Assembly (NCBI RefSeq): GCF_902497895.1
Contig: NZ_CABVHQ010000002.1
Location: 1-64,000, forward strand
Length of the DNA: 64,000 bases
Reading direction: 5' to 3'
Source of the DNA: Pseudomonas fluorescens
Lineage (GTDB): Bacteria > Pseudomonadota > Gammaproteobacteria > Pseudomonadales > Pseudomonadaceae
In this document: positions 40,071 to 50,976 of the stretch, piece after piece
Layout of the letters: each line of letters begins with the position of its first letter
Position numbering within the stretch: position 1 is the stretch's first letter
Program-made: the position numbers and the translations under genes
Notes under the pieces: model-generated
The model's database searches: none
Told to the model about the DNA's origin: nothing
The model's input: only the letters and a program-made list of their open reading frames with translations

Positions 40071-40951
40071 TGGCGGTGTATGCCGTCGGCGACCTGCAAG
40101 GCTGCCTTGAACCGCTGCAATGCCTGCTCGAACGCGTCGCCTTCGACCCCGTCAAAGATCGCCTCTGGCTGGTCGGAGACCTGGTCAACCGCGGCCCACA
40201 GTCGCTGGAAACCCTGCGCTTTCTTTACAGCATCCGCGAATCGCTGGTGTGCGTGCTGGGTAACCATGACCTGCACCTGCTGGCCGTCGGGCAAAATATC
40301 GAGCGCCTGAAGAAAGCCGACACCCTGCGCGAGATCCTCGAAGCGCCTGATCGCGAAGAACTGCTGGAGTGGTTGCGCCAGCAAAAACTGCTGCACTATG
40401 ACGAACGGCGCGACATGGTGCTGGTCCACGCTGGCATACCGCCTCAGTGGTCGCTGCGCAAAGCGCTGAAGTATGCGGAGGAAGTCGAACAAGCTCTGCA
40501 CGACGACATCCTCTTCGCACCCTATCTGGATGGCATGTACGGCAACGAGCCGGTGAAATGGGACAACGACCTCAAAGGCGCTGCCCGCCTGCGAATGATC
40601 ACCAACTATTTCACTCGCATGCGCTTCTGCACCAGCGATGGCAAACTTGACCTCAAGGGCAAGGAAGGCCCGGATACCGCGCCGCCAGGTTATGCCCCCT
40701 GGTTTCGCCACAAGGAGCGCAAGACCAAGGGCCTGAAGATTGTCTTTGGTCACTGGGCAGCCCTTGATGGCCGCTGCAACGAGCCGGGTATCTTCGCCCT
40801 CGACACCGGCTGTGTCTGGGGCGGCGCCCTGACCCTGCTGAATATCGACACCGGTGAGCGTCTGCGGTGCAAGTGCGATGCCCAAGGCCACGCCAAACCG
40901 AATGTCGCCCACTCTACCCCCGAACAATTGCCGGCCACCGCGAAGCGCTGA
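40070..40951 (+). CDS. apaH: Bis(5'-nucleosyl)-tetraphosphatase, symmetrical
   Basis: Hydrolyses Ap4A into two ADP, limiting alarmone and RNA-cap build-up. The 293-residue metallophosphatase has GDLQGC (about 7-12), GDLVNRGP (about 37-44), GNHDLHLLA (about 64-72) and VHAGIPPQW (about 121-129), the metal-site motifs. It starts at the last base of apaG and is followed after 33 bases by glpE. Confidence 0.96.
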   Translation: MAVYAVGDLQGCLEPLQCLLERVAFDPVKDRLWLVGDLVNRGPQSLETLRFLYSIRESLVCVLGNHDLHLLAVGQNIERLKKADTLREILEAPDREELLEWLRQQKLLHYDERRDMVLVHAGIPPQWSLRKALKYAEEVEQALHDDILFAPYLDGMYGNEPVKWDNDLKGAARLRMITNYFTRMRFCTSDGKLDLKGKEGPDTAPPGYAPWFRHKERKTKGLKIVFGHWAALDGRCNEPGIFALDTGCVWGGALTLLNIDTGERLRCKCDAQGHAKPNVAHSTPEQLPATAKR

Positions 40952-40984
40952 ACTGCGCTTTCAGCCAGGCCACAGGAGCCCGCC

Positions 40985-41314
40985 ATGAGCGAATTCAAAC
41001 GCATCCCTCCCGAACAAGCCCATGCCCTGCGTGAACAGGGTGCAGTCGTGGTCGACATTCGTGATCCGCAGACTTACGCCGCCAATCACATCAGCGGCTC
41101 GCAACACCTGGATAACCATTCCATTCCCGACTTTATCCGCAATGCCGACCTGGACGCGCCACTGGTGGTGGTCTGTTACCACGGAAACTCCAGCCAAAGC
41201 GCTGCGGCCTACCTGATCAGCCAAGGCTTTTCCGACGTCTACAGCCTGGACGGTGGTTTTGAGTTATGGCGTACGACTTATCCGTCGGAAACCGCGAAAA
41301 GCGTTTCCGAATAA
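40985..41314 (+). CDS. glpE: Thiosulfate sulfurtransferase GlpE
   Basis: Single-domain rhodanese that moves sulfane sulfur from thiosulfate to cyanide or thioredoxin. The 109-residue product has the active-site Cys in [13 protein letters not shown] (about residue 65) and the N-terminal rhodanese strand [22 protein letters not shown] precedes the ATG. It closes the lptD-to-glpE run. In pseudomonads glpE sits here, not with the glp genes. Confidence 0.92.
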   Translation: MSEFKRIPPEQAHALREQGAVVVDIRDPQTYAANHISGSQHLDNHSIPDFIRNADLDAPLVVVCYHGNSSQSAAAYLISQGFSDVYSLDGGFELWRTTYPSETAKSVSE

Positions 41315-41328
41315 TTTTTTCTAACGCT

Positions 41329-41353
41329 CTAGCCCACGTCCCCCGCGGGCTAG
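41329..41353. terminator. Possible terminator hairpin after glpE
   Basis: CTAGCCC and GGGCTAG flank an 11-base GC-rich loop. No U-run follows on the plus strand (a T6 run precedes it), so termination strength is doubtful. The rest of the gap to prkA (41354-41612) holds no gene or promoter I can support. Confidence 0.35.
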
Positions 41354-41612
41354 CGCGGTGGCTGACGAACGGTCAGTCGCAACTAATTACGCATTGCTCC
41401 TTGTTCTCTCCGATTCCGAACTATCCTTAGCCTCAGGCCATCCAAAACAGGGGAGAGCCGGTACACCGGCGTGCGGGTCATCGGTACTAGCTTTCAAGGT
41501 AGATTGCTTTGAAAGTGTTCTGGGGGGTAAACAGCAACTGGATTTCAGTTGCATGCCAGCACTTGACTGATCTGATCCGGCGTCGGCTCCACGTATCGAG
41601 CGAGGTGACGTC

Positions 41613-43535
41613 ATGAGTATTTTTAGCCACTTCCAACAACGTTTCGAGTCCACACGCCAGGAAGAACTCTCGCTGCAGGAGTATCTAGAGCTGTGCAAAA
41701 CGGATCGCAGCGCTTACGCCTCCGCAGCCGAACGCCTGCTACTGGCAATCGGCGAGCCGGAATTGCTGGACACCTCTGCCAACTCGCGCTTGTCGCGAAT
41801 TTTTTCCAACAAGGTGATCCGCCGCTACCCGGCCTTTGAAGACTTCCATGGCATGGAGGAATGCATCGATCAGATCGTTTCCTACTTCCGCCATGCGGCT
41901 CAAGGCCTGGAAGAGAAGAAACAGATCCTCTATCTGCTCGGCCCGGTGGGTGGTGGCAAGTCGTCCCTGGCCGAGAAGCTGAAACAGCTGATCGAGAAAG
42001 TGCCCTTTTACGCCATCAAGGGTTCACCGGTTTTCGAGTCGCCTCTTGGGTTATTCAACGCCACGGAAGATGGCCAGATCCTTGAAGAAGACTTCGGTAT
42101 TCCGCGGCGCTATCTGAGCACCATCATGTCGCCCTGGGCCACCAAGCGCCTGGCCGAGTTTGGCGGTGACATCAGCCAGTTCCGGGTGGTCAAGCTCTAC
42201 CCATCGATCCTCAACCAGATCGCGGTCGCCAAGACCGAGCCCGGGGATGAAAACAACCAGGATATTTCTGCCCTGGTGGGCAAGGTCGATATCCGCAAGC
42301 TGGAAGAATACCCGCAGAACGACGCAGACGCTTACAGCTACTCGGGCGCCCTGTGCCGGTCCAACCAGGGCCTGATGGAATTCGTCGAAATGTTCAAGGC
42401 ACCGATCAAGGTGCTGCACCCATTGCTGACGGCAACCCAGGAAGGCAACTACAACAGTACCGAAGGTCTGGGGGCCATTCCGTTTACCGGCATCTTGCTG
42501 GCCCACTCAAACGAATCGGAATGGCACACTTTCCGTAACAACAAGAACAACGAAGCGTTCATTGACCGGATCTACATCGTCAAAGTGCCGTACTGCCTGC
42601 GGGTCAGCGACGAAGTGAAGATCTACGACAAACTACTGTTCAACAGTTCGCTGGCCAAAGCCCATTGCGCGCCCGACACCTTGAAGATGCTTGCGCAGTT
42701 CACCGTACTCTCGCGCCTCAAAGAGCCGGAGAACTCCAATATCTACTCGAAAATGCGCGTGTACGACGGTGAGAACCTCAAGGACACCGATCCGAAAGCA
42801 AAATCGATCCAGGAGTACCGCGACAACGCCGGTGTCGATGAGGGCATGAATGGTCTGTCGACCCGGTTTGCGTTCAAGATCCTGTCGAAAGTCTTTAACT
42901 TCGACCCTCACGAGATCGCTGCCAACCCGGTGCATTTGCTCTATGTACTGGAACAGCAAATCGAACAGGAGCAATTCCAGGCGGAAACCCGGGAACGCTA
43001 CCTGCGCTTCCTGAAAGAGTACCTGGCACCGCGCTATATCGAGTTCATCGGCAAGGAAATCCAGACCGCCTACCTCGAGTCCTACAGCGAGTACGGTCAG
43101 AACATCTTCGACCGTTATGTGCTCTACGCAGACTTCTGGATTCAGGATCAGGAATACCGCGATCCGGAAACCGGCGAGATCCTCAACCGTGTGGCGCTGA
43201 ACGAGGAACTGGAGAAAATCGAAAAACCGGCCGGCATCAGCAACCCGAAAGATTTCCGCAACGAAATCGTCAACTTCGTGTTGCGCGCCCGGGCCAACAA
43301 CAATGGCAAAAACCCGACCTGGCTCAGCTACGAGAAACTGCGGGTGGTCATCGAGAAGAAAATGTTCTCGAACACCGAGGATCTGCTGCCGGTTATCAGC
43401 TTCAACGCCAAGGCCAGCAAAGAGGATCAGCAAAAGCACAACGACTTCGTTACACGGATGGTCGAGCGCGGCTACACCGACAAACAGGTACGACTGCTCT
43501 CCGAGTGGTACCTGCGGGTCAGAAAATCACAGTAA
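41613..43535 (+). CDS. prkA: PrkA family serine protein kinase
   Basis: AAA+-type kinase (YeaG in E. coli) induced in starvation and nitrogen stress. The 640-residue product has an N-terminal AAA region with the P-loop LLGPVGGGKSSLAEKL (about 109-124) and EDFGIPRRYLSTIMSPW, and a C-terminal PrkA kinase-like domain (about 390-640). GAGGTGA precedes the ATG. It heads the conserved group prkA-yeaH-spoVR. I did not find a sigma-54 -24/-12 site upstream. Confidence 0.95.
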   Translation: MSIFSHFQQRFESTRQEELSLQEYLELCKTDRSAYASAAERLLLAIGEPELLDTSANSRLSRIFSNKVIRRYPAFEDFHGMEECIDQIVSYFRHAAQGLEEKKQILYLLGPVGGGKSSLAEKLKQLIEKVPFYAIKGSPVFESPLGLFNATEDGQILEEDFGIPRRYLSTIMSPWATKRLAEFGGDISQFRVVKLYPSILNQIAVAKTEPGDENNQDISALVGKVDIRKLEEYPQNDADAYSYSGALCRSNQGLMEFVEMFKAPIKVLHPLLTATQEGNYNSTEGLGAIPFTGILLAHSNESEWHTFRNNKNNEAFIDRIYIVKVPYCLRVSDEVKIYDKLLFNSSLAKAHCAPDTLKMLAQFTVLSRLKEPENSNIYSKMRVYDGENLKDTDPKAKSIQEYRDNAGVDEGMNGLSTRFAFKILSKVFNFDPHEIAANPVHLLYVLEQQIEQEQFQAETRERYLRFLKEYLAPRYIEFIGKEIQTAYLESYSEYGQNIFDRYVLYADFWIQDQEYRDPETGEILNRVALNEELEKIEKPAGISNPKDFRNEIVNFVLRARANNNGKNPTWLSYEKLRVVIEKKMFSNTEDLLPVISFNAKASKEDQQKHNDFVTRMVERGYTDKQVRLLSEWYLRVRKSQ

Positions 43536-43735
43536 CCCGCTACCGGTCGCACCGGTTGTCGTTAGCCCGGAGCCTGTGCCAGGATTTTCTGGTACACAGG
43601 TTCCAGGAAGGTGTCAGAAGTCGGTAGCGAGGTACTGGCAGTACAATTGGCTCAGGAGGCCCAATGGTCGCCTCCGGGCAGTTGGCGTGCCACAGACCCG
43701 TGCACCGCTTCCAGGACAGCTTCTAAGGAGCAGTC

Positions 43736-45007
43736 ATGAGCTATGTGATCGACCGACGTCTCAATGGCAAGAACAAGAGCACGGTTAACCGCCAACGGTT
43801 TCTGCGGCGCTACCGTGATCACATCAAGAAAGCTGTTGAAGAAGCCGTCAGCCGTCGCTCCATCACCGATATGGAGCACGGCGAGCAAATCAGCATTCCC
43901 GGCCGCGATATCGACGAGCCGGTGCTTCATCATGGTCGCGGCGGCAAGCAGACCGTGGTTCACCCTGGAAACAAGGAATTCACCAGTGGCGAACACATCC
44001 CTCGCCCGCCCGGCGGTGGCGGCGGCAGAGGCCCCGGCAGGGCCGGCAACACCGGCGAAGGCATGGACGAATTCGTCTTCCAGATTACTCAGGAAGAGTT
44101 TCTCGAATTCATGTTCGAAGACCTGGAACTGCCCAATCTGGTCAAACGCAACCTGACCGGGACCGACACCTTTAAAACCGTTCGAGCCGGCATCAGCAAC
44201 GAAGGCAACCCGTCGCGGATCAATATCATCCGCACATTGCGTTCGGCCCATGCCCGACGGATTGCGCTGTCCGGCAGCAGCCGGGCAAAACTGCGCGATG
44301 CCAGGGACGAACTCTTGCGGCTAAAACGCGAAGAACCGGATAACTTCGGCGATATTCAGGAAATTGAAGCGGAAATCGAACGATTGATTGCGCGCATTCA
44401 TCGCGTGCCGTTTCTCGATACTTTCGACCTCAAGTACAACCTGCTGATCAAACAGCCCAATCCCAGCTCCAAGGCGGTGATGTTCTGCCTGATGGACGTC
44501 TCCGGCTCCATGACTCAAGCGACCAAGGACATCGCCAAACGCTTTTTCATCCTGCTGTACCTGTTCCTCAAGCGTAACTACGACAAGATCGATGTGGTGT
44601 TCATCCGCCATCACACCAGCGCCCGGGAAGTCGACGAGGAGGAGTTTTTCTATTCCCGCGAAACCGGCGGCACCATCGTTTCCAGCGCCTTGAAGTTGAT
44701 GCAGGAGATCATGGCCGAACGCTATCCGAGCAATGAATGGAATATCTACGCAGCCCAGGCGTCCGACGGTGACAACTGGAACGATGACTCACCGATCTGC
44801 CGCGATATCCTGATCAACCAGATCATGCCATTTGTGCAGTACTACACTTATGTGGAGATTACTCCCCGCGAACACCAAGCCCTGTGGTTCGAGTACGAAC
44901 GGATCGCCGAAGCCTTTTCCGACACGTTTGCCCAGCAACAATTGGTCTCGGCCGGAGATATCTATCCGGTCTTCCGTGAACTCTTCCAGCGCAGGTTAGT
45001 GACATGA
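43736..45007 (+). CDS. yeaH: YeaH/YhbH family protein with von Willebrand-type domain
   Basis: Function not established; always found near prkA. The 423-residue product has a Gly-rich stretch [16 protein letters not shown] (about 88-103) and a VWA-like fold with a MIDAS-type motif [13 protein letters not shown] (about 253-265) and [10 protein letters not shown]. The MIDAS DxSxS is intact, suggesting metal-dependent partner binding, perhaps to PrkA or SpoVR. It overlaps spoVR by 4 bases (ATGA), with 200 bases to prkA. Confidence 0.92.
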   Translation: MSYVIDRRLNGKNKSTVNRQRFLRRYRDHIKKAVEEAVSRRSITDMEHGEQISIPGRDIDEPVLHHGRGGKQTVVHPGNKEFTSGEHIPRPPGGGGGRGPGRAGNTGEGMDEFVFQITQEEFLEFMFEDLELPNLVKRNLTGTDTFKTVRAGISNEGNPSRINIIRTLRSAHARRIALSGSSRAKLRDARDELLRLKREEPDNFGDIQEIEAEIERLIARIHRVPFLDTFDLKYNLLIKQPNPSSKAVMFCLMDVSGSMTQATKDIAKRFFILLYLFLKRNYDKIDVVFIRHHTSAREVDEEEFFYSRETGGTIVSSALKLMQEIMAERYPSNEWNIYAAQASDGDNWNDDSPICRDILINQIMPFVQYYTYVEITPREHQALWFEYERIAEAFSDTFAQQQLVSAGDIYPVFRELFQRRLVT

Positions 45008-46566
45008 CCGCCAGAGAGCAGAAACGCCTACCCATATCCACCGGCTCGGAATGGACGTTCGAGCTGATCCAGGCCTACGACCGCGAAATCAGCAGGCTCG
45101 CGGACCGGTATGCGCTGGATACCTACCCCAACCAGATCGAAGTGATCACCGCCGAGCAGATGATGGATGCCTACGCTTCCGTGGGCATGCCTCTGGGGTA
45201 TCACCATTGGTCTTATGGCAAACACTTTCTCAGTACCGAAAAATCCTACACTCGCGGCCAGATGGGGCTGGCCTACGAAATCGTGATCAATTCGGACCCG
45301 TGCATCGCCTATCTCATGGAGGAAAACACCATTTGCATGCAGGCGCTGGTCGTGGCCCATGCCTGCTATGGCCACAACAGCTTCTTCAAAGGCAATTACC
45401 TGTTTCGTACCTGGACCGATGCCAGCTCGATCATCGACTACCTGGTGTTCGCCAAGCAGTACATCATGCAATGCGAAGAACGCCATGGCATTGATGCGGT
45501 AGAAGACTTGCTGGACTCCTGCCATGCGCTGATGAACTATGGAGTAGACCGTTACAAACGCCCCTATCCGATCTCCGCGGAGGAAGAGCGGCGGCGGCAG
45601 AAGGACCGGGAAGAGCACCTGCAAAAGCAGATCAACGACCTCTGGCGCACCATTCCCAAAGGCGCGGACAAGTACAGCGACAAGGACAATGCGCGGTTCC
45701 CCGCCGAGCCCCAGGAAAACATCCTCTATTTCATCGAAAAACACGCACCGCTACTGGAGCCCTGGCAGCGGGAAATCGTGCGGATCGTGCGCAAGATCGC
45801 GCAGTACTTTTACCCGCAACGGCAAACCCAGGTGATGAACGAAGGCTGGGCGACCTTCTGGCACTACACCTTGATGAACGACCTGTATGACGAAGGCCTG
45901 GTGACTGATGGCTTCATGATCGAGTTCCTGACTTCCCATACCAGCGTGGTGTTTCAGCCCGGTTTCGACAGCCCTTATTACAATGGGATCAACCCCTACA
46001 CCCTGGGTTTCGCCATGTACCGCGATATCCGGCGGATGTGCGAATCGCCCACTGAAGAAGACTACCGTTGGTTCCCGGACGTCGCCGGTACCGACTGGCT
46101 GTCCAGCATCAAGTTCGCCATGAGCAGTTTCAAGGACGAAAGCTTCATCCTGCAGTACCTGTCACCCAAGGTGATCCGCGATCTGAAGCTGTTCAGCATC
46201 CTTGATGACGATCAGAAGGAGGATCTGCTGGTGCCGGCGATCCATGACGAAGACGGTTATCGGATCATCCGTGAAACCCTGGCGGCACAATACAACCTGG
46301 GCAATCGCGAACCCAACATACAGATCTACAGCATCGACCGGCGTGGAGACCGTTCGCTGACCCTGCGCCACCAGCAGCACGACCGCAAACCCCTGGGAGA
46401 TTCCACCGACGAAGTGCTCAAGCACCTGCATCGGCTCTGGGGCTTCGATATTCACCTGGAAACCCTGCAGGGTGACCATGTAGTGAAAACCCATCACGTC
46501 CCCCCAAGAGGCGAGCATAGCGAAGGGGATTACGGTCGGCTGGACCTGGCCGTCATCCACCTTTGA
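45004..46566 (+). CDS. SpoVR family protein
   Basis: Conserved with prkA and yeaH (YcgB in E. coli). The 520-residue product shows HHWSYGKHF (about 60-68), [20 protein letters not shown] (about 81-100), a His-rich segment [16 protein letters not shown] (about 279-294) and [14 protein letters not shown]. Despite its name it has no sporulation role here. Its biochemical function is unknown. Translation is likely coupled to yeaH. Confidence 0.93.
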   Translation: MTAREQKRLPISTGSEWTFELIQAYDREISRLADRYALDTYPNQIEVITAEQMMDAYASVGMPLGYHHWSYGKHFLSTEKSYTRGQMGLAYEIVINSDPCIAYLMEENTICMQALVVAHACYGHNSFFKGNYLFRTWTDASSIIDYLVFAKQYIMQCEERHGIDAVEDLLDSCHALMNYGVDRYKRPYPISAEEERRRQKDREEHLQKQINDLWRTIPKGADKYSDKDNARFPAEPQENILYFIEKHAPLLEPWQREIVRIVRKIAQYFYPQRQTQVMNEGWATFWHYTLMNDLYDEGLVTDGFMIEFLTSHTSVVFQPGFDSPYYNGINPYTLGFAMYRDIRRMCESPTEEDYRWFPDVAGTDWLSSIKFAMSSFKDESFILQYLSPKVIRDLKLFSILDDDQKEDLLVPAIHDEDGYRIIRETLAAQYNLGNREPNIQIYSIDRRGDRSLTLRHQQHDRKPLGDSTDEVLKHLHRLWGFDIHLETLQGDHVVKTHHVPPRGEHSEGDYGRLDLAVIHL

Positions 46567-46630
46567 TTCCAGCCAAAGCCTCCGAAAGTTCGACGCAAAG
46601 GTTATCCTGTCGAGCTAACGGAGGTTTTTT

Positions 46631-47854
46631 ATGCAGATTTATAAAGTCGGTGGCGCGGTGCGCGATCGCTTGCTGGGCAGGCCTGTCACCGATATCGATT
46701 GGGTCGTGGTCGGCGCCAGCACAGAAGAAATGCTCGCCAAGGGCTATCGCCCGGTAGGCGCCGATTTCCCGGTATTCCTGCACCCGCAGAGCGGCGAGGA
46801 ATACGCGCTTGCCCGGACCGAACGCAAGAGTGGCCGCGGTTATGGCGGCTTCACTTTCCACGCGAGCCCCGAGGTCACCCTTGAACAAGACTTGATCCGC
46901 CGCGACTTGACGATCAATGCCATGGCCGAGGACGAGCAGGGCCAACTGACCGACCCCTATCACGGCCAGCGCGATCTTGAAGCCCGCATACTTCGTCACG
47001 TTTCCCCGGCATTCGCCGAAGATCCACTCCGGGTTCTCCGAGTGGCCCGTTTCGCAGCGCGCTACGCCGGGCTCGGCTTCAGCATCGCGCCCGAGACCCT
47101 GGAACTGATGCGCGAACTCAGCGAATCAGGCGAGCTCGAGGCGTTGACCGCGGAGCGCAGCTGGAAAGAAATCTCCCGCGCCCTGATGGAAGATCAGCCT
47201 CAGGTGTTTATCCAGGTGCTGCGTGACTGCGGCGCACTCAAAGTCTTGCTCCCCGAAGTTGAAGCACTGTTCGGCGTGCCACAACCGGAACTCCATCACC
47301 CGGAAATCGACAGCGGCATCCATACCCTGAGCGTCCTCGAACAGACGGCCAGGCATGCCCAGCCGCTGACAGTGCGCTGGGCCTGCCTGCTCCATGACGT
47401 GGGCAAGGGGCTCACCCCAGAGACTCAGTGGCCGCAACATATTGCCCACGAGCAAAAGGGATTACGCCTGATCAAGGCGGTGAACGAGCGCTTTAAAGCG
47501 CCCAGGGATTGTTCGGAACTGGCCTTGCTGGTCGGCCAATATCACACTCATGGACATCGCGCCCTCGAGCTCAAGCCTTCGACTTTGCTGGAGTTGCTGC
47601 AAAGCTTTGATGTCTATCGACGGCCGCAACGCTTTGAAGAGTTCGTTGTCGCCTGCGAAATGGACGCCCGAGGCCGCAAAGGCCTCGAACAACGCAGTTA
47701 TCCACAGGCAGCGTATTTACGCGGCGCCGCAATCGCAGCGCGAACCGTGGCGGTACAGCCACTGCTGGAACAAGGCTTCAAAGGGCCGGAGTTAGGTGAA
47801 GCACTCAAGGCTGAACGCTTGAAAGCGCTCAAGGCTTACAAGGAACTGCAGTAA
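46631..47854 (+). CDS. cca: CCA-adding enzyme, multifunctional (nucleotidyltransferase plus HD domain)
   Basis: Adds and repairs the 3' CCA of tRNAs; the HD domain gives 2'-phosphatase and phosphodiesterase activity. The 407-residue product has [11 protein letters not shown] (about 5-15), the DxD metal pair in [10 protein letters not shown] (about 17-26), [10 protein letters not shown] (about 88-97) and an HD domain (about 228-330) with LLHDVGKG (about 254-261). GGAGG lies 7 bases before ATG 46631. Two REP halves follow directly. Confidence 0.95.
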   Translation: MQIYKVGGAVRDRLLGRPVTDIDWVVVGASTEEMLAKGYRPVGADFPVFLHPQSGEEYALARTERKSGRGYGGFTFHASPEVTLEQDLIRRDLTINAMAEDEQGQLTDPYHGQRDLEARILRHVSPAFAEDPLRVLRVARFAARYAGLGFSIAPETLELMRELSESGELEALTAERSWKEISRALMEDQPQVFIQVLRDCGALKVLLPEVEALFGVPQPELHHPEIDSGIHTLSVLEQTARHAQPLTVRWACLLHDVGKGLTPETQWPQHIAHEQKGLRLIKAVNERFKAPRDCSELALLVGQYHTHGHRALELKPSTLLELLQSFDVYRRPQRFEEFVVACEMDARGRKGLEQRSYPQAAYLRGAAIAARTVAVQPLLEQGFKGPELGEALKAERLKALKAYKELQ

Positions 47855-47857
47855 AGC

Positions 47858-47941
47858 AAGATCAAAAGATCGCAGCCTGCGGCAGCTCCTACGCAATCGT
47901 GTACACCCGGCCCCTGTAGGAGCTGCCGCAAGCTGCGATCC
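47858..47941. repeat. REP doublet
   Basis: GATCAAAAGATCGCAGCC...CTCCTAC on the left, GTAGGAGCTGCCGCAAGCTG on the right. The order is the reverse of the other doublets (tail-to-tail). It starts 4 bases after the cca stop. Confidence 0.8.
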
Positions 47942-47974
47942 TGGCTATTCGAAATACAACGAAGAATTATCGGC

Positions 47975-48493
47975 TCAGAGCAGGTTCGGGGAAGTCAGCT
48001 GTACCCCACGCCATTCAAACGCCACAGGCGCCAAAACCTGGTCAATCTGCGCCTCACTCCACAGGACTGCGAAGGTCTTTCCGACACCGGGATGCAATCT
48101 GTCAGGCGCCATCAACGACAACGGCCACAATACAAAGGCATTTTTCAGGATTTCCGTGCGAGGCAGGATCAATCCGTCGAAATTACCCATCAGATCGCCA
48201 TACAGCAGCACGTCGATATCCAGCGGCAGGCCCTTGCGATCCGGCGCATAACGACCGTTGTCCGCCTCGATGAATTTCAGTCGGCGATCCAGCTCCATCA
48301 ACGACAGGTCGGTGTAAGCCGACACCACCAAATTGAAGAACGGACCACTCTTGATACCCACCGCCTGACTTTCAAATACCGCCGAACACCGCACATCCAC
48401 CAGAAAACCGGCCAGAGCATCCAGCCCTGCCTGTAAATGGGTGTTGCGCTCGATATTGCTACCGAGACCTAGAAACACCTGAGTTAGCGACAT
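47975..48493 (-). CDS. folK: 2-amino-4-hydroxy-6-hydroxymethyldihydropteridine pyrophosphokinase
   Basis: Folate synthesis: transfers pyrophosphate to the hydroxymethylpterin. The 172-residue product has FLGLGSNIERN (about 7-17), YAPDRKGLPLDIDVLLYGD (about 82-100) and LPRTEI (about 109-114). It overlaps folB by 10 bases. pseudomonads often carry two folK-like genes; the Cys and Asp motif variation here (DRKGLP in place of the usual GPR) suggests this is the folB-linked paralogue. Confidence 0.85.
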   Translation of the reverse strand: MSLTQVFLGLGSNIERNTHLQAGLDALAGFLVDVRCSAVFESQAVGIKSGPFFNLVVSAYTDLSLMELDRRLKFIEADNGRYAPDRKGLPLDIDVLLYGDLMGNFDGLILPRTEILKNAFVLWPLSLMAPDRLHPGVGKTFAVLWSEAQIDQVLAPVAFEWRGVQLTSPNLL

Positions 48494-48837
48494 CCGCGCT
48501 CGATCTCCACGCCCACACCGGTGGCGGCGGCCACTGCACCAGGCTTGGTCAGCTTGAGGTGCAGCCAGGGAATGTGAAACTCGCTCATCAGCACCTCGGC
48601 CAGACGCTCGGCGAACGTTTCCACCAGCTGGAACTGTGCCTGCTCGGCAAACGCCTGTACGCGCGAGGATACGCTGGCATAGTCCAGCGCCAGAGTCAGG
48701 TCATCACCTGCAGCGGCCGGGCGATTATCCCAGGCGAAGCTCAGATCAAGACGCAGGCACTGTCGGATGCCCCGCTCCCAGTCGTAGGCCCCGATCACCG
48801 TGTCAACTTCCAGGCCCTCGATAAACACTCTGTCCAA
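48484..48837 (-). CDS. folB: Dihydroneopterin aldolase
   Basis: Folate synthesis, upstream of FolK: converts 7,8-dihydroneopterin to hydroxymethyldihydropterin. The 117-residue product has [20 protein letters not shown] (about 4-23; the catalytic Glu is near residue 22) and the C-terminal LKLTKPGAV with the essential Lys. The start is TTG at 48837, supported by GGAG eight bases upstream; an earlier TTG (48861) lies 8 codons upstream without a ribosome site. It is divergent from plsY with 74 bases between. Confidence 0.88.
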   Translation of the reverse strand: MDRVFIEGLEVDTVIGAYDWERGIRQCLRLDLSFAWDNRPAAAGDDLTLALDYASVSSRVQAFAEQAQFQLVETFAERLAEVLMSEFHIPWLHLKLTKPGAVAAATGVGVEIERGCR

Positions 48838-48911
48838 GCACTCTTCTCCGCAGCACGACAAGGGCGCAATGCGCCGTTAGAATCAGGGCGTCTTCGCCCG
48901 GAATAGTTAGC

Positions 48912-49481
48912 ATGTTTTGGTTACTGGCGATCCTCGCCTACCTGCTTGGCTCTCTGTCCTTCGCCATTTTGCTCAGCCGCCTGACCGGTAGCCCCGATCC
49001 GCGAATGAGTGGCTCGGGTAATGCCGGCGCCACCAACATGCTGCGCGTGGCGGGTAAAAAACTCGCCACCCTGACCTTGCTCGGCGACCTCTGCAAAGGT
49101 CTGCTGCCGGTCGTGATCGCCGGCGTGGCAGGGTTGTCACTGCAGCAACAGGCCTGGGTCGGCTTATGCGCCGTGATCGGCCACCTGTTCCCGCTGTACT
49201 TTCGCTTCCGTGGCGGCAAAGGCGTGGCCACCGCTGCCGGAATGCTGCTGGGACTGTACCCGCCTGCCGCGCTCCTGGCCCTCTGCGCCTGGCTACTGAC
49301 CTTCTACCTCACCCGCACCAGCTCACTGGCTGCCTTGATTGCCACACCCCTGACCCTGCCACTGCTGGCCTGGCAAGAGCCTGCAGCCTTGCTGCCGATG
49401 AGCGCACTCACGGCGCTGATCGTCTGGCGCCATCGCGGCAATCTACGCGACCTGTTGGCCGGGCGCGAACGGCATTTTTAG
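48912..49481 (+). CDS. plsY: Glycerol-3-phosphate acyltransferase PlsY
   Basis: Inner-membrane enzyme that acylates glycerol-3-phosphate with acyl-phosphate (partner PlsX) to start phospholipid synthesis. The 189-residue product has about five hydrophobic helices and the three motifs [11 protein letters not shown] (about 36-46), [12 protein letters not shown] (about 97-108) and a Gly/Leu-rich motif III. A short spacer of about 53 bases separates it from the convergent tsaD. Confidence 0.95.
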   Translation: MFWLLAILAYLLGSLSFAILLSRLTGSPDPRMSGSGNAGATNMLRVAGKKLATLTLLGDLCKGLLPVVIAGVAGLSLQQQAWVGLCAVIGHLFPLYFRFRGGKGVATAAGMLLGLYPPAALLALCAWLLTFYLTRTSSLAALIATPLTLPLLAWQEPAALLPMSALTALIVWRHRGNLRDLLAGRERHF

Positions 49482-49534
49482 ATCTTGACGATGAATGCCA
49501 TTCAGGTTTCGGCCACGCTCGCCAGGACAAGCGC

Positions 49535-50560
49535 CTACAGCGGCGACAATTGCTCCATCGGCCAGCGCGCCTGCACACTGATTGCCAGGCTTTCATGCTG
49601 CCCGGCTTGCAAACGCTGACAGCCGGCAAAAGCGATCATCGCGCCGTTATCGGTGCAGAACTCCGGACGTGCGTAGTAAACGTCGCCCTTCATGTCGCCG
49701 AGCATTTTCTCCAGCGAAACCCGCAGCGCCTTGTTGGCACTCACGCCGCCAGCAATGACCAGGCGCTTGAGATCCGCCTGTTTCAGCGCGCGCTTGCACT
49801 TGATGGTCAAAGTCTCCACCACCGCCTGCTGGAAGGCCAGCGAGATGTCGCAACGGGTTTGTTCACTGTCGTCCCCAGCGCTGACGCATTGCTGCCAGGT
49901 GTTCAAGGCAAAGGTTTTCAAGCCGCTGAAGCTGAAGCTCAGCCCCGGGCGATCGCACATTGGCCGCGGGAAGACAAAACGTCCAGCAACGCCTTGCTCC
50001 GCCAGCCGCGCGATTTCAGGCCCACCCGGATAATTCATGCCCATCATCTTGGCCGTCTTGTCGAACGCTTCACCGGCGGCATCATCGAGCGTCTCGCCCA
50101 ACAGCTGGTATTGGCCGATCCCATCGACCCGAACCAGCTGGGTATGCCCACCGGAAACCAACAAAGCGACGAACGGAAACTCCGGAGGTTGTTCCTCCAG
50201 CATCGGCGCCAGCAAATGGCCTTCCATGTGATGCACGCCAAGGGCCGGAATGCCCCAGGCAAACGCCAACGCCTGGGCGCATGAGGCGCCGACCAGCAAC
50301 GCCCCGACAAGCCCGGGACCCGCGGTGTAGGCGATCGCATCGATCTCGGTCGGGACGCAGTCGGCCTCGGCCAGAACCTGGCGAATCAGGGGCAGCATGC
50401 GTTTGACGTGGTCACGCGAAGCCAGCTCCGGCACCACGCCACCATAGGCACGATGCAGGTCGATCTGACTGAACAGCGCGTCGGCCAGCAGGCCGCGTTC
50501 ACTGTCGTAAAGTGCGACACCGGTTTCGTCGCAAGAGGTTTCTAATCCCAGTACTAGCAT
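49535..50560 (-). CDS. tsaD: tRNA N6-adenosine threonylcarbamoyltransferase TsaD
   Basis: Transfers the threonylcarbamoyl group to A37 of ANN-decoding tRNAs with TsaB and TsaE. The 341-residue product has [15 protein letters not shown] (about 5-19), the metal-binding HHMEGH (about 110-115), and GLKTFALN and [12 protein letters not shown] (about 267-278). It faces rpsU across a 200-base gap, the usual macromolecular-synthesis context (tsaD-rpsU-dnaG-rpoD). Confidence 0.96.
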   Translation of the reverse strand: MLVLGLETSCDETGVALYDSERGLLADALFSQIDLHRAYGGVVPELASRDHVKRMLPLIRQVLAEADCVPTEIDAIAYTAGPGLVGALLVGASCAQALAFAWGIPALGVHHMEGHLLAPMLEEQPPEFPFVALLVSGGHTQLVRVDGIGQYQLLGETLDDAAGEAFDKTAKMMGMNYPGGPEIARLAEQGVAGRFVFPRPMCDRPGLSFSFSGLKTFALNTWQQCVSAGDDSEQTRCDISLAFQQAVVETLTIKCKRALKQADLKRLVIAGGVSANKALRVSLEKMLGDMKGDVYYARPEFCTDNGAMIAFAGCQRLQAGQHESLAISVQARWPMEQLSPL

Positions 50561-50760
50561 GGGTTTGCGCCTTGTAGAGGCTAGATTCGAAGGCGCGCAT
50601 AATAGTCGTCACTTCCGGTACCTACCAGCGGTTTTCGATCAGAGGCTTTGCATTCCGAGCGTTGAGGGGTTAACATCCGCAACCCTTAAAAACCGACGTC
50701 TTCAAGTGCATTTATGCCGCGAGGATGTTGATCCCCGGTAATGAATGAAGGTAGCTCTGG

Positions 50761-50976
50761 ATGCCCGCGGTCAAAGTTAAAGAGAACGAACCCTTCGACG
50801 TAGCTCTGCGTCGTTTCAAGCGCTCCTGCGAAAAAGCCGGTGTACTGGCTGAAGTTCGTAGCCGCGAATTTTACGAGAAGCCGACTTCCGAGCGTAAGCG
50901 TAAAGCAGCAGCTGCTGTTAAGCGTCACGCGAAGAAAGTTCAGCGCGAGCAGCGCCGCGCCGTTCGTCTGTACTAA
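50761..50976 (+). CDS. rpsU: 30S ribosomal protein S21
   Basis: Small basic ribosomal protein needed for initiation. The 71-residue product begins [20 protein letters not shown] and ends ARRAVRLY-like, as in E. coli ([13 protein letters not shown] here). It is first gene of the rpsU-dnaG-rpoD group. AAGG lies about 11 bases before the ATG. A hairpin (51007-51027) follows its stop after 30 bases and may partly terminate transcription, as known for the E. coli operon. Confidence 0.95.

Noticed and set aside
41315..41612. Sigma-54 promoter before prkA
   Set aside because: I looked for a GG-N10-GC type -24/-12 pair because prkA homologues are nitrogen-regulated elsewhere, but found no good match.
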